In this document: one piece after another, positions 1 to 8,806 of the stretch | Layout of the letters: each line of letters starts with the position of its first letter | How positions within the stretch are numbered: the stretch's first letter is position 1 | From: Mumia sp. zg.B17 | GTDB lineage: Bacteria; Actinomycetota; Actinomycetes; Propionibacteriales; Nocardioidaceae | Length of the DNA: 64,000 nt | Reading direction: 5' to 3' | Assembly: GCF_019550915.1 (NCBI RefSeq) | Contig: NZ_JAHWCI010000008.1 | Location: forward strand, 186,001 to 250,000 | Made by a program: the position numbers and the translations under genes | The notes under the pieces: model-generated | Databases searched by the model: none | Seen by the model: the letters and a program-made list of their open reading frames with translations, nothing else | Told to the model about the DNA's origin: nothing

Positions 1-22
1 AACGTCCACGAGAGGAGAAGCG

Positions 23-706
23 ATGAGTGTAGGAACCGTTCTCGTCACCGGAGGCGCCTCGGGCCTCGGAGCGGCGGTCGCCGCAGCGGTCGACAAGGCC
101 GGCGGGCGACCGTACGTCCTCGACCGGGTCGCCCCCGACTCGCCGTACGACCACACCGTGGTCGACCTGGCTGACACCGGCGCCGCGACCCGGGCCGTGG
201 AGGAGGCGATCGAGCGCACAGGCGGTCTGCACGGGGTCGTCACGTGCGCCGGCACCGACGCCTGCGGCAAGCTCGAGGACGTGCCGCTCGCGGACTGGGA
301 GCGCGTGATCGCCGTGAACCTGCTCGGCACGGCAGCCGTCGTCCGAGCCGCCCTGCCGTCGCTGCGGACCGAGCGGGGTCGCATCGTGACGGTCGCCTCG
401 ACGCTCGGGCTGCGCGCCCTTCCCGATGCGACGGCGTACTGCGCGTCGAAGTTCGGCGTCGTCGGCTTCAGCCGAGCACTCGCCGCCGAGCTCGCCGGAG
501 ACGTCGGTGTGACGATGCTCGTCCCGGGCGGGATGCAGACGGCATTCTTCGACGGGCGCACCGAGCAGTACAAGCCTCCAGCCGACGCGATGCTCAACGC
601 ACCCGAGGACGTCGCGCGGGCCGTGCTCTTCGCGCTGGAGACGCCTGCCGGGTGCGAGGTCCGGGAGCTCGTCGTGACACCGTCGGTCGAGCCCTCGTGG
701 CCATGA
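23..706 (+). CDS. SDR family NAD(P)-dependent oxidoreductase
   Basis: A 227-residue classical short-chain dehydrogenase. The N-terminus has the Rossmann glycine motif GGASGLG (residues about 10-16), the middle has the S...YCASK active-site block (Ser near 125, Tyr-x-x-x-Lys near 138-142), and the usual family length is 230-260. It should oxidise or reduce a hydroxyl or keto group of an unknown small molecule or sugar. The ATG at 23 is preceded by a good ribosome site (GAGAGGAGA). Its TGA overlaps the next ATG (ATGA at 703-706), so it is translationally coupled to the glycosyltransferase that follows and probably belongs to the same glycan pathway. Substrate unknown. Confidence 0.9.
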   Translation: MSVGTVLVTGGASGLGAAVAAAVDKAGGRPYVLDRVAPDSPYDHTVVDLADTGAATRAVEEAIERTGGLHGVVTCAGTDACGKLEDVPLADWERVIAVNLLGTAAVVRAALPSLRTERGRIVTVASTLGLRALPDATAYCASKFGVVGFSRALAAELAGDVGVTMLVPGGMQTAFFDGRTEQYKPPADAMLNAPEDVARAVLFALETPAGCEVRELVVTPSVEPSWP

Positions 707-1704
707 CGCCGCCGCCCGCAGCACCTCACCCCACGCGGGTGGTGGTGCTGCGGGCACTCGGGCTCGGCGACCTCCTGGCCGCCGTACCCGCCCTCCGGGC
801 ACTGCGCGGCGCTCTCCCCGACGCCTCCGTCACCCTCCTCGGTCCCCGCGACGTCGGTGGGCTCCTCCGCGACGCGGGACTCGTCGACGCGGTCGTTGCC
901 CACCAGGGGCTCGATCCGCTTCCCGAGGCGGTCCACGGCGCGGACCTGGCCGTGAACCTCCACGGGAAGGGCCCGCAGAGCCACCGGCTCCTCCGCGCGA
1001 CGCGTCCCGGCCGCCTGGCCGGCTTCGCGGACGTGACCACCGGAACCGTGGGGCCGGTGTGGGACGACACGGAGCACGAGCGCGCGCGGTGGTGCCGCCT
1101 CGTCCGCGAGACGTTCGGGGTCAGCGCCGACCCCGACGACGCCCGCATCTCTCCAGAGCTGCCGGAGCCCTTGGCTCGCGCGGCGGTGGTCGTGCATCCC
1201 GGAGCCGCGGCCGGGTCCCGCCGGTGGCCCGCGGAACGCTGGGCGGAGGTCGCCGCGCGGATGGCCGCCCACGGCGACGTGGTGGTCACCGGTTCCCCCG
1301 CCGAGCGCACGCTCGCCCGGGAGGTGGCCGCCGGCGCCTCCCTCCCGCCGGAGTCCGTGCTCGCCGGCACCACTGACGTACGCGACCTGGCCGCCCTGGT
1401 CGCCTCGGCCCGGCTGGTGCTCTCCTCCGACACCGGCGTGGCTCACCTCGCCCCGGCCTTCGGCACGCCGTCCGTCACGCTGTTCGGGCCCACGTCGCCC
1501 ACGACGTGGGGTCCGCCCCCCGGGCATACGCACCGGGTCCTCTGGCGCGGAGACACCGGCGGCGCCTCCTACCAGGGGGATCCGCACGGTGCCCTGATCG
1601 ACCCCGTGCTGGGCTCGATCGAGGTCGCCGAGGTCGTCGCGGCGGCGGAGGCCGCTCTCGCCCAGGGCATGCGCCCCCCGTCCGCGGGTACCCCGCAGGC
1701 ATGA
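703..1704 (+). CDS. Glycosyltransferase family 9 (heptosyltransferase-like)
   Basis: 333 residues. The N-terminal half starts with a Rossmann strand followed by a helix (VVVLRALGLGDLLAAVPALRAL), the hallmark of GT9 ADP-heptose:LPS heptosyltransferase-like enzymes. The C-terminal half carries HPGAAAGSRRWP and the SSDTGVAHLA segment that binds the nucleotide sugar. I chose ATG 703 because it overlaps the stop of the preceding SDR (ATGA) and begins just before the first conserved strand; an open frame upstream is antisense-like sequence. In an actinobacterium the acceptor cannot be LPS, so a surface or secreted glycan is more likely. The nearby GmhB-like phosphatase domain suggests a heptose donor, which is inference. 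Confidence 0.85.
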   Translation: MTPPPAAPHPTRVVVLRALGLGDLLAAVPALRALRGALPDASVTLLGPRDVGGLLRDAGLVDAVVAHQGLDPLPEAVHGADLAVNLHGKGPQSHRLLRATRPGRLAGFADVTTGTVGPVWDDTEHERARWCRLVRETFGVSADPDDARISPELPEPLARAAVVVHPGAAAGSRRWPAERWAEVAARMAAHGDVVVTGSPAERTLAREVAAGASLPPESVLAGTTDVRDLAALVASARLVLSSDTGVAHLAPAFGTPSVTLFGPTSPTTWGPPPGHTHRVLWRGDTGGASYQGDPHGALIDPVLGSIEVAEVVAAAEAALAQGMRPPSAGTPQA

Positions 1705-2777
1705 GGGAACCGATGACCCGGCAGCGCGACCTCGACGACGCACACGTGCTCGTCACCGGCGGAGCCGGCTTCCTCGGCTCCGCGCTGTGCGAGGCGATGC
1801 TGTCGCACGGCGCCCGGGTCACCTGCGTGGACGACGAGTCCACCGGGTCGGCGGCCAACGTCGCCGGTGCCGGCACGAACCCCCGCTTCCGTCTCCTGAT
1901 CACCGACGTCGTCGAGGTCGACCTCCCTGCGATCCGTGCGGAGCAGGGTGCCGTGGACGTCGTCATGCACCTCGCGGCGACGGCGTCGCCCGTGCACTAC
2001 CTGCGGATGCCGGTGCACACGCTGCGCACGGGCAGCGTCGGGACGCTGCGCGCGCTCGAGGCCGCAGCCGCCGACGGCGCGCGCTTCGTGCTGGCCTCGA
2101 CGTCGGAGGTGTACGGCGACGCGCAGGTCAGCCCGCAGCACGAGGCCTACTGGGGCAACGTGAACCCGATCGGGCCACGCGCGGTGTACGACGAGGCCAA
2201 GCGCTTCTCGGAGGCTGCCGCGTTCGCGTTCCGGCGCTCGCTCGACCTCGACGTCGGCGTCGTCCGCATCTTCAACACCTACGGTCCTCAGATGGGGCTC
2301 GACGACGGCCGGGTGGTGTCGACGTTCCTGGCCCAGGCGCTGCGCGGCGAGCCGCTCACCATCCAGGGGGACGGCTCCCAGACGCGGTCGTTCTGCTACG
2401 TCGAGGACACCGTGCGTGCGCTCGTGGCGATGGCGACGGCGGACGAGCCCGGACCGGTCAACGTCGGCAACCCGCACGAGATCACGGTGCTGGAGCTGGC
2501 ACAGCGCGTCCTCGCCGTGACCGGCTCCCGGTCGCCGGTCGTGCACGTCGGCCTCCCGGAGGACGACCCGGCGCGGCGCTGTCCCGACATCACGCGCGCC
2601 GGCGAGACCTTGGGCTGGAAGCCCGAGGTCGACCTCGACGACGGTCTCGCCCGGACCGCCGCCTGGGTCCGCGAGCAGGTCAGCGCACCTGCGCCACCCA
2701 CTTCAGCACCTCGTCGACCGCGGAGCGAAGATCTGGTCGTACGAACGCTGCTGCCGCGACCTCCTCGGGACGCGTGA
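1701..2777 (+). CDS. NAD-dependent epimerase/dehydratase, UDP-glucuronate decarboxylase-like
   Basis: 358 residues with an extended SDR fold: GGAGFLG near residue 19, and the YDEAKR (Tyr-x-x-x-Lys) catalytic pair. The block YWGNVNPIGPR, then RIFNTYGP and DGSQTRSFCYVED, matches the pattern of UDP-glucuronic acid decarboxylases (UXS), which form UDP-xylose. This fits the UDP-glucose dehydrogenase encoded at 5952, which would supply UDP-glucuronate. The start at 1701 overlaps the GT9 stop (ATGA). The last about 35 residues overlap the convergent gene by 98 bp and look non-native, so the original stop codon may have been lost. Function beyond the extended SDR class is inferred from motifs. Confidence 0.82.
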   Translation: MREPMTRQRDLDDAHVLVTGGAGFLGSALCEAMLSHGARVTCVDDESTGSAANVAGAGTNPRFRLLITDVVEVDLPAIRAEQGAVDVVMHLAATASPVHYLRMPVHTLRTGSVGTLRALEAAAADGARFVLASTSEVYGDAQVSPQHEAYWGNVNPIGPRAVYDEAKRFSEAAAFAFRRSLDLDVGVVRIFNTYGPQMGLDDGRVVSTFLAQALRGEPLTIQGDGSQTRSFCYVEDTVRALVAMATADEPGPVNVGNPHEITVLELAQRVLAVTGSRSPVVHVGLPEDDPARRCPDITRAGETLGWKPEVDLDDGLARTAAWVREQVSAPAPPTSAPRRPRSEDLVVRTLLPRPPRDA

Positions 2778-4221
2778 CGTCGTTCGGGACCATGATCCCG
2801 CGCGCGCCCGCGGCCCGGGCCGCCTCGACGTCGGCACCGATGTCCCCGATCACGACGCACCGCTCGACGGGCACGCCCAGCGCTGCGCACGCCTCCAGCA
2901 CCATCCGCGGCGCGGGTTTGCGGCACGCGCACCCGTCCTCGGGGGCGTGCGGGCAGATCTTCTCGACGTCGAACGGCCCGAGCAGCTGCTCGACCCGGCG
3001 GTTCACGGCGTCGACCTGCTCACGCTCGAGGAACCCCCGCCCGACGCCTGACTGGTTGGTGATGATCCCGACGTACGCGCCGGCGCCGCGCAGCCTCTGC
3101 AGGGCCTCGGCGCCCCCCTCGACCGGGTCGACCTTCTCGGGGTCCCCGTTGTAGGGGACGTCGTGCACCAGCGTCCCGTCGCGGTCGAAGAGGACCAGCC
3201 ATCGACGATCCGGCCAGGCCTCCACCCGACGGTGCAGGACCGCTCCGCGCAGGGCGTGCCAGCTCGCGGTCGGCGGGATGACGGCGCTGGTCCACAGCAT
3301 GCGGACCGTCTCGGCGCGTGAGCGCGACCCGGGGAGCCAGCGCGCCAGGAAGAGCTCGGACGTGCCCGCCGCCCATCCCGCGAGGGCGGCCACCGCTGTG
3401 CGTCGGCGCCCCGCTGCCAGGGCCAGCGCGCCGCCCGCGCCGAGCGCCGTGATCGCGAGGTGCCGGACGAGCCGTCCCGGTGGAGCCTCGGCGAGGGTGC
3501 GCCAACGCGGTCCGTGCAGCGCACGCATCAACCGGTCGTCGGCGTTGCCCCGCTGCGCACGCACGCTCACCCCTGCGCGCTCGGTGCGCACCGGGTGCAC
3601 CACGGTGCGCGCACCACGGACGAGCTGCGCACCGTTCGCCCTCATCCGCAGCGCCATGTCGGCGTCCTCTCGGTAGGCCCGCGGGAAGCGCTCGTCGAAT
3701 CCTCCGACGGCGACGAAGGCTGTGCGTCGGTAGGTCATGTCGGCGGTGATCCACCGCGCCGTCGCGAGGCCGGCCGTCGCGCGCGCGAAGTCGTCCGGTC
3801 GTCGGTCGGTCGGCAGCGGGACCTCGACCCGACCTTGAGTTCCCGCCACGTCCGGGGCGAGGCCGTCGAGGTCCTCGACGAGGCGCGCGGTCCACGCCGC
3901 CTCCGGCTCGACGTCGTCGTCGAGGAAGGAGATCCACGTCGTCCAGGCCTCCGCTGCGCCGAGGTTGCGCGCCGCCGCCGGCCCACGACCGTACGAGCGG
4001 ACGACGCTCAACCACGACCGGCTCCCGTCCGGCGGGAGCGCCGCTACAACCTCCTGCAACGGACGGTCGTCGTCAGCCGGCCGATCATCCACCACCACGA
4101 CGGCCGCCACACCCGGGCGCGGGGGCGCCAGGAACGTCGCGAGCACGCGCGCGAGCGACGGACGTCCGACGGTGGGGACGACGACCGTCGTGTCCACGAC
4201 CGGTTGCCGCACGGCGCTCAC
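2680..4221 (-). CDS. Fusion: family 2 glycosyltransferase + GmhB-like HAD phosphatase
   Basis: 513 residues. Residues 1-230 form a GT2 (GT-A) glycosyltransferase: VVVPTVGR at the start, a FLDDDVEP metal-binding DxD region and a GGFDERFPRAYREDADMA acceptor segment. A linker with two short hydrophobic stretches follows (about 230-320). Residues 325-513 form a HAD-IIIA phosphatase with FDRDGTL, ITNQSGVGRG, a Cys-His-Cys-Cys zinc loop (CPHAPEDGCAC) and GDIGADVEAA. This resembles GmhB, the D-glycero-manno-heptose-1,7-bisphosphate phosphatase. GTG at 4221 overlaps the carbamoyltransferase stop (GTGA), which fixes the start. The fusion suggests donor supply and transfer are linked; whether the phosphatase acts on heptose or another sugar is open. 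Confidence 0.87.
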   Translation of the reverse strand: MSAVRQPVVDTTVVVPTVGRPSLARVLATFLAPPRPGVAAVVVVDDRPADDDRPLQEVVAALPPDGSRSWLSVVRSYGRGPAAARNLGAAEAWTTWISFLDDDVEPEAAWTARLVEDLDGLAPDVAGTQGRVEVPLPTDRRPDDFARATAGLATARWITADMTYRRTAFVAVGGFDERFPRAYREDADMALRMRANGAQLVRGARTVVHPVRTERAGVSVRAQRGNADDRLMRALHGPRWRTLAEAPPGRLVRHLAITALGAGGALALAAGRRRTAVAALAGWAAGTSELFLARWLPGSRSRAETVRMLWTSAVIPPTASWHALRGAVLHRRVEAWPDRRWLVLFDRDGTLVHDVPYNGDPEKVDPVEGGAEALQRLRGAGAYVGIITNQSGVGRGFLEREQVDAVNRRVEQLLGPFDVEKICPHAPEDGCACRKPAPRMVLEACAALGVPVERCVVIGDIGADVEAARAAGARGIMVPNDVTRPEEVAAAAFVRPDLRSAVDEVLKWVAQVR

Positions 4222-5873
4222 CGATCCCTCTGTGCGGCGGTGTCCGGTGTCGGACGCGTGAGGACGTACGGGCCCATCACCAGCATCGAGACCGGGGCCG
4301 ACCCGAACAGCTCCAGCGCGTCGCGCGGCGAGTCGACCATCGGCCGCCCGGCGGTGTTCAGGCTGGTGTTGACGAGCACGGGCACGCCGGTCCGTTCCTC
4401 GAAGGCCTCGAGCAGCGCGGCGAGGCGCGGCGTCCGCGTCCGGTCGACCGTCTGGACGCGTGCCGTGCCGTCGACGTGGACGACCGCCGGGATCCGCTCG
4501 CGCCACGGCGGCCGGACGTCGTGGACGAAGAGCATGTGCGGGGACGGCAGCGGGCCCCGGGTGAAGATGTCGGGCGCCCGGTCCTCCAGGACCATCGGCG
4601 CCACGGGGCGGAAGCTCTCCCTGCCCTTGACCGCGTTGAGACGGTCGAGGTTCTGCGGGTCGCGCGGGTCAGCGAGCAGCGAACGATGTCCGAGCGCCCG
4701 CGGGCCGAACTCGCTCGCCCCCTGGAACCATGCGACGATGCCGCCCTCGGCAAGCGTGTCGGCGACCATGCCCGCCAGGTCGTCGGGCCGCTCCGCCGGC
4801 CAGTGGGCGGCCCGCAGGGCCTGCTCGATCTCGTCGTCGTCGAACCGCCGCCCCAGGTCGGCCCCGGGCACAGGTCGCGTCGGTCCGTGCTCGGCCGCGA
4901 CGGTCAGCGCCGCCCCGAGAGCCGTGCCCGCGTCGCCCGCTGCCGGCTGCGGCAGCACGTGCTCGTACGGCGTCTCGGCGAAGATCCTGGTGTTGGCGAC
5001 ACAGTTGAGGGCGACACCGCCGGCGAGCGCCAGGCGGTCGCCGCCGGTCTGTCCGTGCAGCCACCGCGCGAGGTCGATCACCGTGTCCTCCAGCACGCGC
5101 TGGGCGCTCGCGGCGAGGTCGGCGTGGTCGCGGGTCCACGGCTCGTCGGCGGCACGCTGCTTCGCGATCGCCGACCAGTCGACACGCTCGGTGACGAACC
5201 CGCCCTCGCCGTCGGCGTGGACGCGCTCGCGCAGGGCGTCGGCGTGCCGCGGCGTGCCGTACGAGGCGAGGGCCATGACCTTGTACTCGTCGCTGCTGCG
5301 GAGGAAGCCGAGGTGCTCGGTGAGGTCCTCGTAGAGCAGGCCCAGCGAGTGCGGGAGCCGCTGCCCCGCGAGCGGGTGGAGGACCCCTCCCTCATACCGT
5401 CCGGCGAGGTGGCTGGTGGCCTCACCACGCCCGTCGAGGACGAGCACGTCGGCGTGCCCGTCGGTCAGCGCCAGACCGGCCGATGCGGCGTGCGCGACGT
5501 GGTGCGGCACGAAGCGCACGTCGTCGGGGTCGAGCCCCGGGAGCGCGGCCGCCAGGAAGGCGGGGGCGCGGTCGGCGTACGTCTGGCGCAGGTCGTCCCA
5601 CGGGTCGTGCAGACCGAGCGCGTCGATCGGCTCTGCCAGTGCCGGGTCGTAGGCGTAGGCGACGGCGTCCAGGTCGGACGGCTTCAGGCCCGCGTGGGCA
5701 AGGCACCAGCGCATCGCCTGCTCCGGCAGCTCCCACGCGGCGAACGGGACCGGGCGCTTGCCGTGCTTGCGGCGGCTGAACCTCTCCTCCTCCGCGGCGG
5801 CGACGACGGACCCGTCGACGACGAGGGCTGCCGAGGGGTCGTGGAAGAGGGCGTTCACTCCGAGGACCTTCAT
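4218..5873 (-). CDS. NodU/CmcH-family carbamoyltransferase
   Basis: 551 residues, the usual length for O-carbamoyltransferases such as NodU, TobZ and CmcH. The N-terminal Kae1-like domain begins MKVLGVNALFHDPSAAL and holds the PHHVAHA histidine motif (H-x-x-H) that binds metal and nucleotide. The C-terminal domain contains FGPRALGHRSLLADPR and the NTSLN segment. The enzyme uses carbamoyl phosphate and ATP to carbamoylate a hydroxyl, typically of a sugar or antibiotic. It is divergent from the UDP-glucose dehydrogenase gene with 78 bp between the starts, and is coupled to the GT2-HAD fusion downstream. It probably decorates the glycan made by this cluster; the acceptor is unknown. Confidence 0.9.
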   Translation of the reverse strand: MKVLGVNALFHDPSAALVVDGSVVAAAEEERFSRRKHGKRPVPFAAWELPEQAMRWCLAHAGLKPSDLDAVAYAYDPALAEPIDALGLHDPWDDLRQTYADRAPAFLAAALPGLDPDDVRFVPHHVAHAASAGLALTDGHADVLVLDGRGEATSHLAGRYEGGVLHPLAGQRLPHSLGLLYEDLTEHLGFLRSSDEYKVMALASYGTPRHADALRERVHADGEGGFVTERVDWSAIAKQRAADEPWTRDHADLAASAQRVLEDTVIDLARWLHGQTGGDRLALAGGVALNCVANTRIFAETPYEHVLPQPAAGDAGTALGAALTVAAEHGPTRPVPGADLGRRFDDDEIEQALRAAHWPAERPDDLAGMVADTLAEGGIVAWFQGASEFGPRALGHRSLLADPRDPQNLDRLNAVKGRESFRPVAPMVLEDRAPDIFTRGPLPSPHMLFVHDVRPPWRERIPAVVHVDGTARVQTVDRTRTPRLAALLEAFEERTGVPVLVNTSLNTAGRPMVDSPRDALELFGSAPVSMLVMGPYVLTRPTPDTAAQRDR

Positions 5874-5951
5874 GGCGGTCGGGTTCCCCGAACCACGGCC
5901 GGGAAACGCTTCTCCACGCATAACCACCCGGGTGCCGGGAACCGCCTGGCC

Positions 5952-7256
5952 GTGAAGACATCGGTGATCGGGACGGGATACCTGGGCGCGACCCACGCCG
6001 CCTGCCTCGCGGCGGCGGGTCACGAGGTGGTGGCGTACGACGTCGATCGGGAGCGCCTCGCCGCACTGGCCGAGGGGCGCGTCCCGTTCCACGAGCCGGG
6101 CCTCGCCGACCTGCTCCGCTCCGGGGTCGCGAGCGGACGCCTCGTCTTCACCCACGACGTCGCCGACGTCGCGGACGCGGAGGTCCACTTCCTCTGCGTC
6201 GGCACACCCCAGGAGCGCGGGGGACGGGCCGCCGACCTGAGCGCCCTGCGTACGTCGGCGGTCGAGGTCGCCCGCCACGCGAGCCGCGAGTGCCTGGTGG
6301 TCGGACGCTCCACCGTCCCCGTCGGCACCGCCGACGACCTGGCCTGGCTGATGGCCGGCGAGGCTGACGTGCCGGTCTCCGTCGCGTGGAACCCCGAGTT
6401 CCTGCGCGAGGGGCACGCGGTCGACGACTCGCTCCACCCCGACCGGCTCGTCCTCGGCGTGCACGACGACGCGGCGTACGCGGTCCTCACCGAGGTCTAC
6501 GCGCGGTGGGGGCGTCAAGGGACGCCGATCATCCGCACCGACCTGCGGACCGCCGAGCTCGCCAAGGTCTCGGCCAACGTCATGCTGGCGGCACGCATCT
6601 CCGTGGTGAACGTCCTCGCAGAGGTGTGCGAGCGTGCCGGCGCCGACGTCGACGACCTCGTCCGTGTGCTGGCGGCCGACCCCAGGATCGGCCCGGACGT
6701 CCTCCAGCCCGGTCTCGGCTACGGCGGGAGCTGCCTGCCCAAGGACACGCGCGCGTTCGTCGCGCGAGCGCACGAGCTCGACGTGGAGTCCGCCGCGCTC
6801 CTGCACCACGTCGACCTCGTCAACATGAGGCAGCGGGCCCGTACCGTCGACCTGGTGCGTGGCGTGTGGGGAGAGCGACGACGAGTCGCAGTCCTCGGGA
6901 TCGCGTTCAAGCCCGGTTCCGACGACGTCCGGGACTCACCCGCCCTCGACGTCGCGACGACCCTCCACCGCCTCGGTGCCGAGGTCCGCGTGCACGACCC
7001 GCGTGCCGCCGCGCAGGCCGCACGCGTGGCCGACCACCTCACGTACGCGTCCTCCGTCGAGGAGACCTGCGCCGACGCCGACGTCGTCACCGTGCTCACC
7101 GCCTGGGACGACTACACCGCGCTCGACCCGGTGGCGCTCCGCGAGGAGGTCACCGCTCCGGTGGTGGTCGACGGCCGGACCTGCCTCGACGCGGACAAGT
7201 GGCGAGCTGCGGGATGGGACTTCCACGGACTGGGGAGGCCGGCATGCGCGTCCTGA
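5952..7256 (+). CDS. ugd: UDP-glucose 6-dehydrogenase family protein
   Basis: 434 residues with the three domains of UDP-glucose/GDP-mannose dehydrogenases. Seen: NAD motif GTGYLGATHA at residues 7-16, the NPEFLREGHAVDD segment, catalytic cysteine in GYGGSCLPKD, and the C-terminal GIAFKPGSDDVRDSPAL block. It oxidises UDP-glucose to UDP-glucuronate with two NAD+; UDP-glucose rather than GDP-mannose is favoured by the family resemblance and by the decarboxylase-like gene at 1701. GTG 5952 lies just before the first strand; no ATG fits, and the ribosome site is weak (GGGAA). The downstream glycosyltransferase starts 13 bp before this stop, so they are cotranscribed. Confidence 0.88.
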   Translation: MKTSVIGTGYLGATHAACLAAAGHEVVAYDVDRERLAALAEGRVPFHEPGLADLLRSGVASGRLVFTHDVADVADAEVHFLCVGTPQERGGRAADLSALRTSAVEVARHASRECLVVGRSTVPVGTADDLAWLMAGEADVPVSVAWNPEFLREGHAVDDSLHPDRLVLGVHDDAAYAVLTEVYARWGRQGTPIIRTDLRTAELAKVSANVMLAARISVVNVLAEVCERAGADVDDLVRVLAADPRIGPDVLQPGLGYGGSCLPKDTRAFVARAHELDVESAALLHHVDLVNMRQRARTVDLVRGVWGERRRVAVLGIAFKPGSDDVRDSPALDVATTLHRLGAEVRVHDPRAAAQAARVADHLTYASSVEETCADADVVTVLTAWDDYTALDPVALREEVTAPVVVDGRTCLDADKWRAAGWDFHGLGRPACAS

Positions 7257-8227
7257 TCTGGCACGTCCACGGCTCGTGGGCGACGTCGTTCCTCCAGGGG
7301 CCCCACGAGTACCTCGTCCCCGTCAACGCCGAGCGCGACGCCGACGGACGCGGGCGCGCACGCACGTGGGACTGGCCGGGCTCCGTCCGGGAGGTGACCG
7401 CCGACGAGCTCGCCACGACGCCGTTCGACCTCGTGGTCCTGCAACGACCGCACGAGGAGCAGCTGCTGCGGAGCTGGACCGGCCTGCGTGCCGGCGAGGA
7501 CGTCCCGGCGGTCTACGTCGAGCACAACACTCCCCCTGGCGACGCCGTCCGGAGCGTCCACCCGCTCGCCGACCGTCCCGACGTGCCGATCGTCCATGTC
7601 ACGCCCTTCAACCGTGCGTACTGGGACTGCGGCACGACACCGACGCACGTCGTCGAGCACGGCGTCGTCGATCCCGGGCACCGCTACAGCGGGGAGTGGC
7701 CTCGCGCGGCGGTCGTCATGAACGAACCGGTGCGCCGCACGCGGGTGCTCGGGACCGACCTCCTCCCCACCATCGCCGAGTCGGTTCCTCTCGACGTGTT
7801 CGGGATGGGCGTCACGCCGCTCGCAGAGGCCGACTGGGCCCGCCGGGTCTGGACGTACGAGGACCTCCCGCAGGACATCATGCACGACGAGGTGGCCCGC
7901 CGGCGCGTGTACGTCCACACCGCGCGATGGACCTCTCTCGGCCTGTCGCTGATCGAGGCGATGTTCCTCGGGCTGCCGGTTGTCGCCTTCGCGGGCACGG
8001 AGGCACCCCGCGCGGTCGGCGACGGCGGCGTCACCTCCGCCGACCCGCGGGCGATGCGCGACGCGGCCGCCCGGTTCGTCGCCGAGCCGATGCTCGCCGA
8101 GGAGACCGGGGCGGCCGCGCGGGAACGTGCGCGCGCGAGGTTCGGCCTCGAACGGTTTCTCGCCGACTGGGAGGCCGTCCTGGACGACGTCGCGGACGGG
8201 GTCAGGAGCCCGGCCACGCTCCGGTGA
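7244..8227 (+). CDS. Glycosyltransferase (GT4-like, GT-B fold)
   Basis: 327 residues. The N-terminal half starts MRVLIWHVHGSW and contains VEHNTPPGDA; the C-terminal half has a GT4-type nucleotide-sugar binding run, with SLGLSLIEAMFLGLPVVAFAG where the conserved glutamate lies. It should transfer a sugar from a nucleotide donor to the growing glycan. The ATG at 7244 has a strong ribosome site (GGGGAGG) and overlaps the ugd stop by 13 bp, showing coupling. Its 3' end overlaps the convergent DUF4235 gene by 26 bp. Donor and acceptor cannot be read from sequence; UDP-glucuronate or UDP-xylose would fit the neighbours. Confidence 0.82.
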   Translation: MRVLIWHVHGSWATSFLQGPHEYLVPVNAERDADGRGRARTWDWPGSVREVTADELATTPFDLVVLQRPHEEQLLRSWTGLRAGEDVPAVYVEHNTPPGDAVRSVHPLADRPDVPIVHVTPFNRAYWDCGTTPTHVVEHGVVDPGHRYSGEWPRAAVVMNEPVRRTRVLGTDLLPTIAESVPLDVFGMGVTPLAEADWARRVWTYEDLPQDIMHDEVARRRVYVHTARWTSLGLSLIEAMFLGLPVVAFAGTEAPRAVGDGGVTSADPRAMRDAAARFVAEPMLAEETGAAARERARARFGLERFLADWEAVLDDVADGVRSPATLR

Positions 8228-8477
8228 CCCGCTGGAACCCGCGGGCACCGGCCCGGTCGATGCTGGCCTTCACGACCGCGTAGATCATGCCCTGGATCGC
8301 CGACGCGAGCAGGAGCTCCCGCCAGCCGTAGGAGGACTCCGCGAGCGGGTCGGGCGTCTCGTCCTCGTCGGAGATCCGCTTCCAGACCTGCTTGAAGATC
8401 ATCCCGGCGATCATGCCTCCGGCCATGCCGGAGATCAGTCCGATGGGGCGGTACGCCAGCTTCGCAGCGTTGGGCAT
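8202..8477 (-). CDS. DUF4235 family small membrane protein
   Basis: 91 residues. It has a glycine- and methionine-rich hydrophobic segment near residues 10-28 (GLISGMAGGMIAGMIFKQVW) and a second near 50-67 (LLLASAIQGMIYAVVKA), typical of actinobacterial DUF4235 proteins; function unknown. ATG 8477 shares its A with the preceding stop (TGATG), and GAGAGGAG sits six bases upstream, which favours ATG over the GTG three bases earlier. It is the last gene of the sigma factor - topoisomerase IB - ChaB group and is probably stress induced with it. Confidence 0.8.
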   Translation of the reverse strand: MPNAAKLAYRPIGLISGMAGGMIAGMIFKQVWKRISDEDETPDPLAESSYGWRELLLASAIQGMIYAVVKASIDRAGARGFQRVTGAWPGS

Positions 8478-8767
8478 CACGTGCTCCTCTCGTCGGACTC
8501 GCCTGGGGCGAGACCGGGCTCGTTCGGTTCTTCCGGCTGCGGCTCGTTGGGCCGCGGGGAACCGGGGTTCGTGCGCGGGTCGGTCCGGGGGTCGGTGACG
8601 GGGTCGTCGCCTTCGGGCTCGGTCTTCGGTCGTGCGCCCCCATCGTCACCGGTCTGAGCGGTCGCCACCACCCTCACCCCGCACCGCTGCTCGGGCAGTA
8701 CCTGCTCCGACCGGCCGAGCAGCCCGAAGCCGGTCTCCTCCTGCACCTTCTCGATCGTGGCAGTCAT
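8477..8767 (-). CDS. Hypothetical acidic, Pro/Glu/Asp-rich protein
   Basis: 96 residues. Residues 1-35 are ordinary and could fold (a helix, then LLGRSEQVLPEQRCGVRVVATA); residues 40-96 are low-complexity, rich in Pro, Glu, Asp and Thr, with DPRTDPRTNP repeats, and are likely disordered. No family recognised. It sits 39 bp after the chaB-like gene and is coupled to the DUF4235 gene by TGATG, so it is a member of that operon. The start ATG at 8767 is the only good one; its ribosome site is weak. Confidence 0.6.
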   Translation of the reverse strand: MTATIEKVQEETGFGLLGRSEQVLPEQRCGVRVVATAQTGDDGGARPKTEPEGDDPVTDPRTDPRTNPGSPRPNEPQPEEPNEPGLAPGESDERST

Positions 8768-8806
8768 GTGCAGCGGGTGCCCGGAAGCCCGGGAACCATG
8801 CGTGCG

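Noticed and set aside
4476-5951. Long plus-strand frame running into ugd
   Set aside because: It is antisense to the carbamoyltransferase, whose motifs are clear; ugd begins at 5952.
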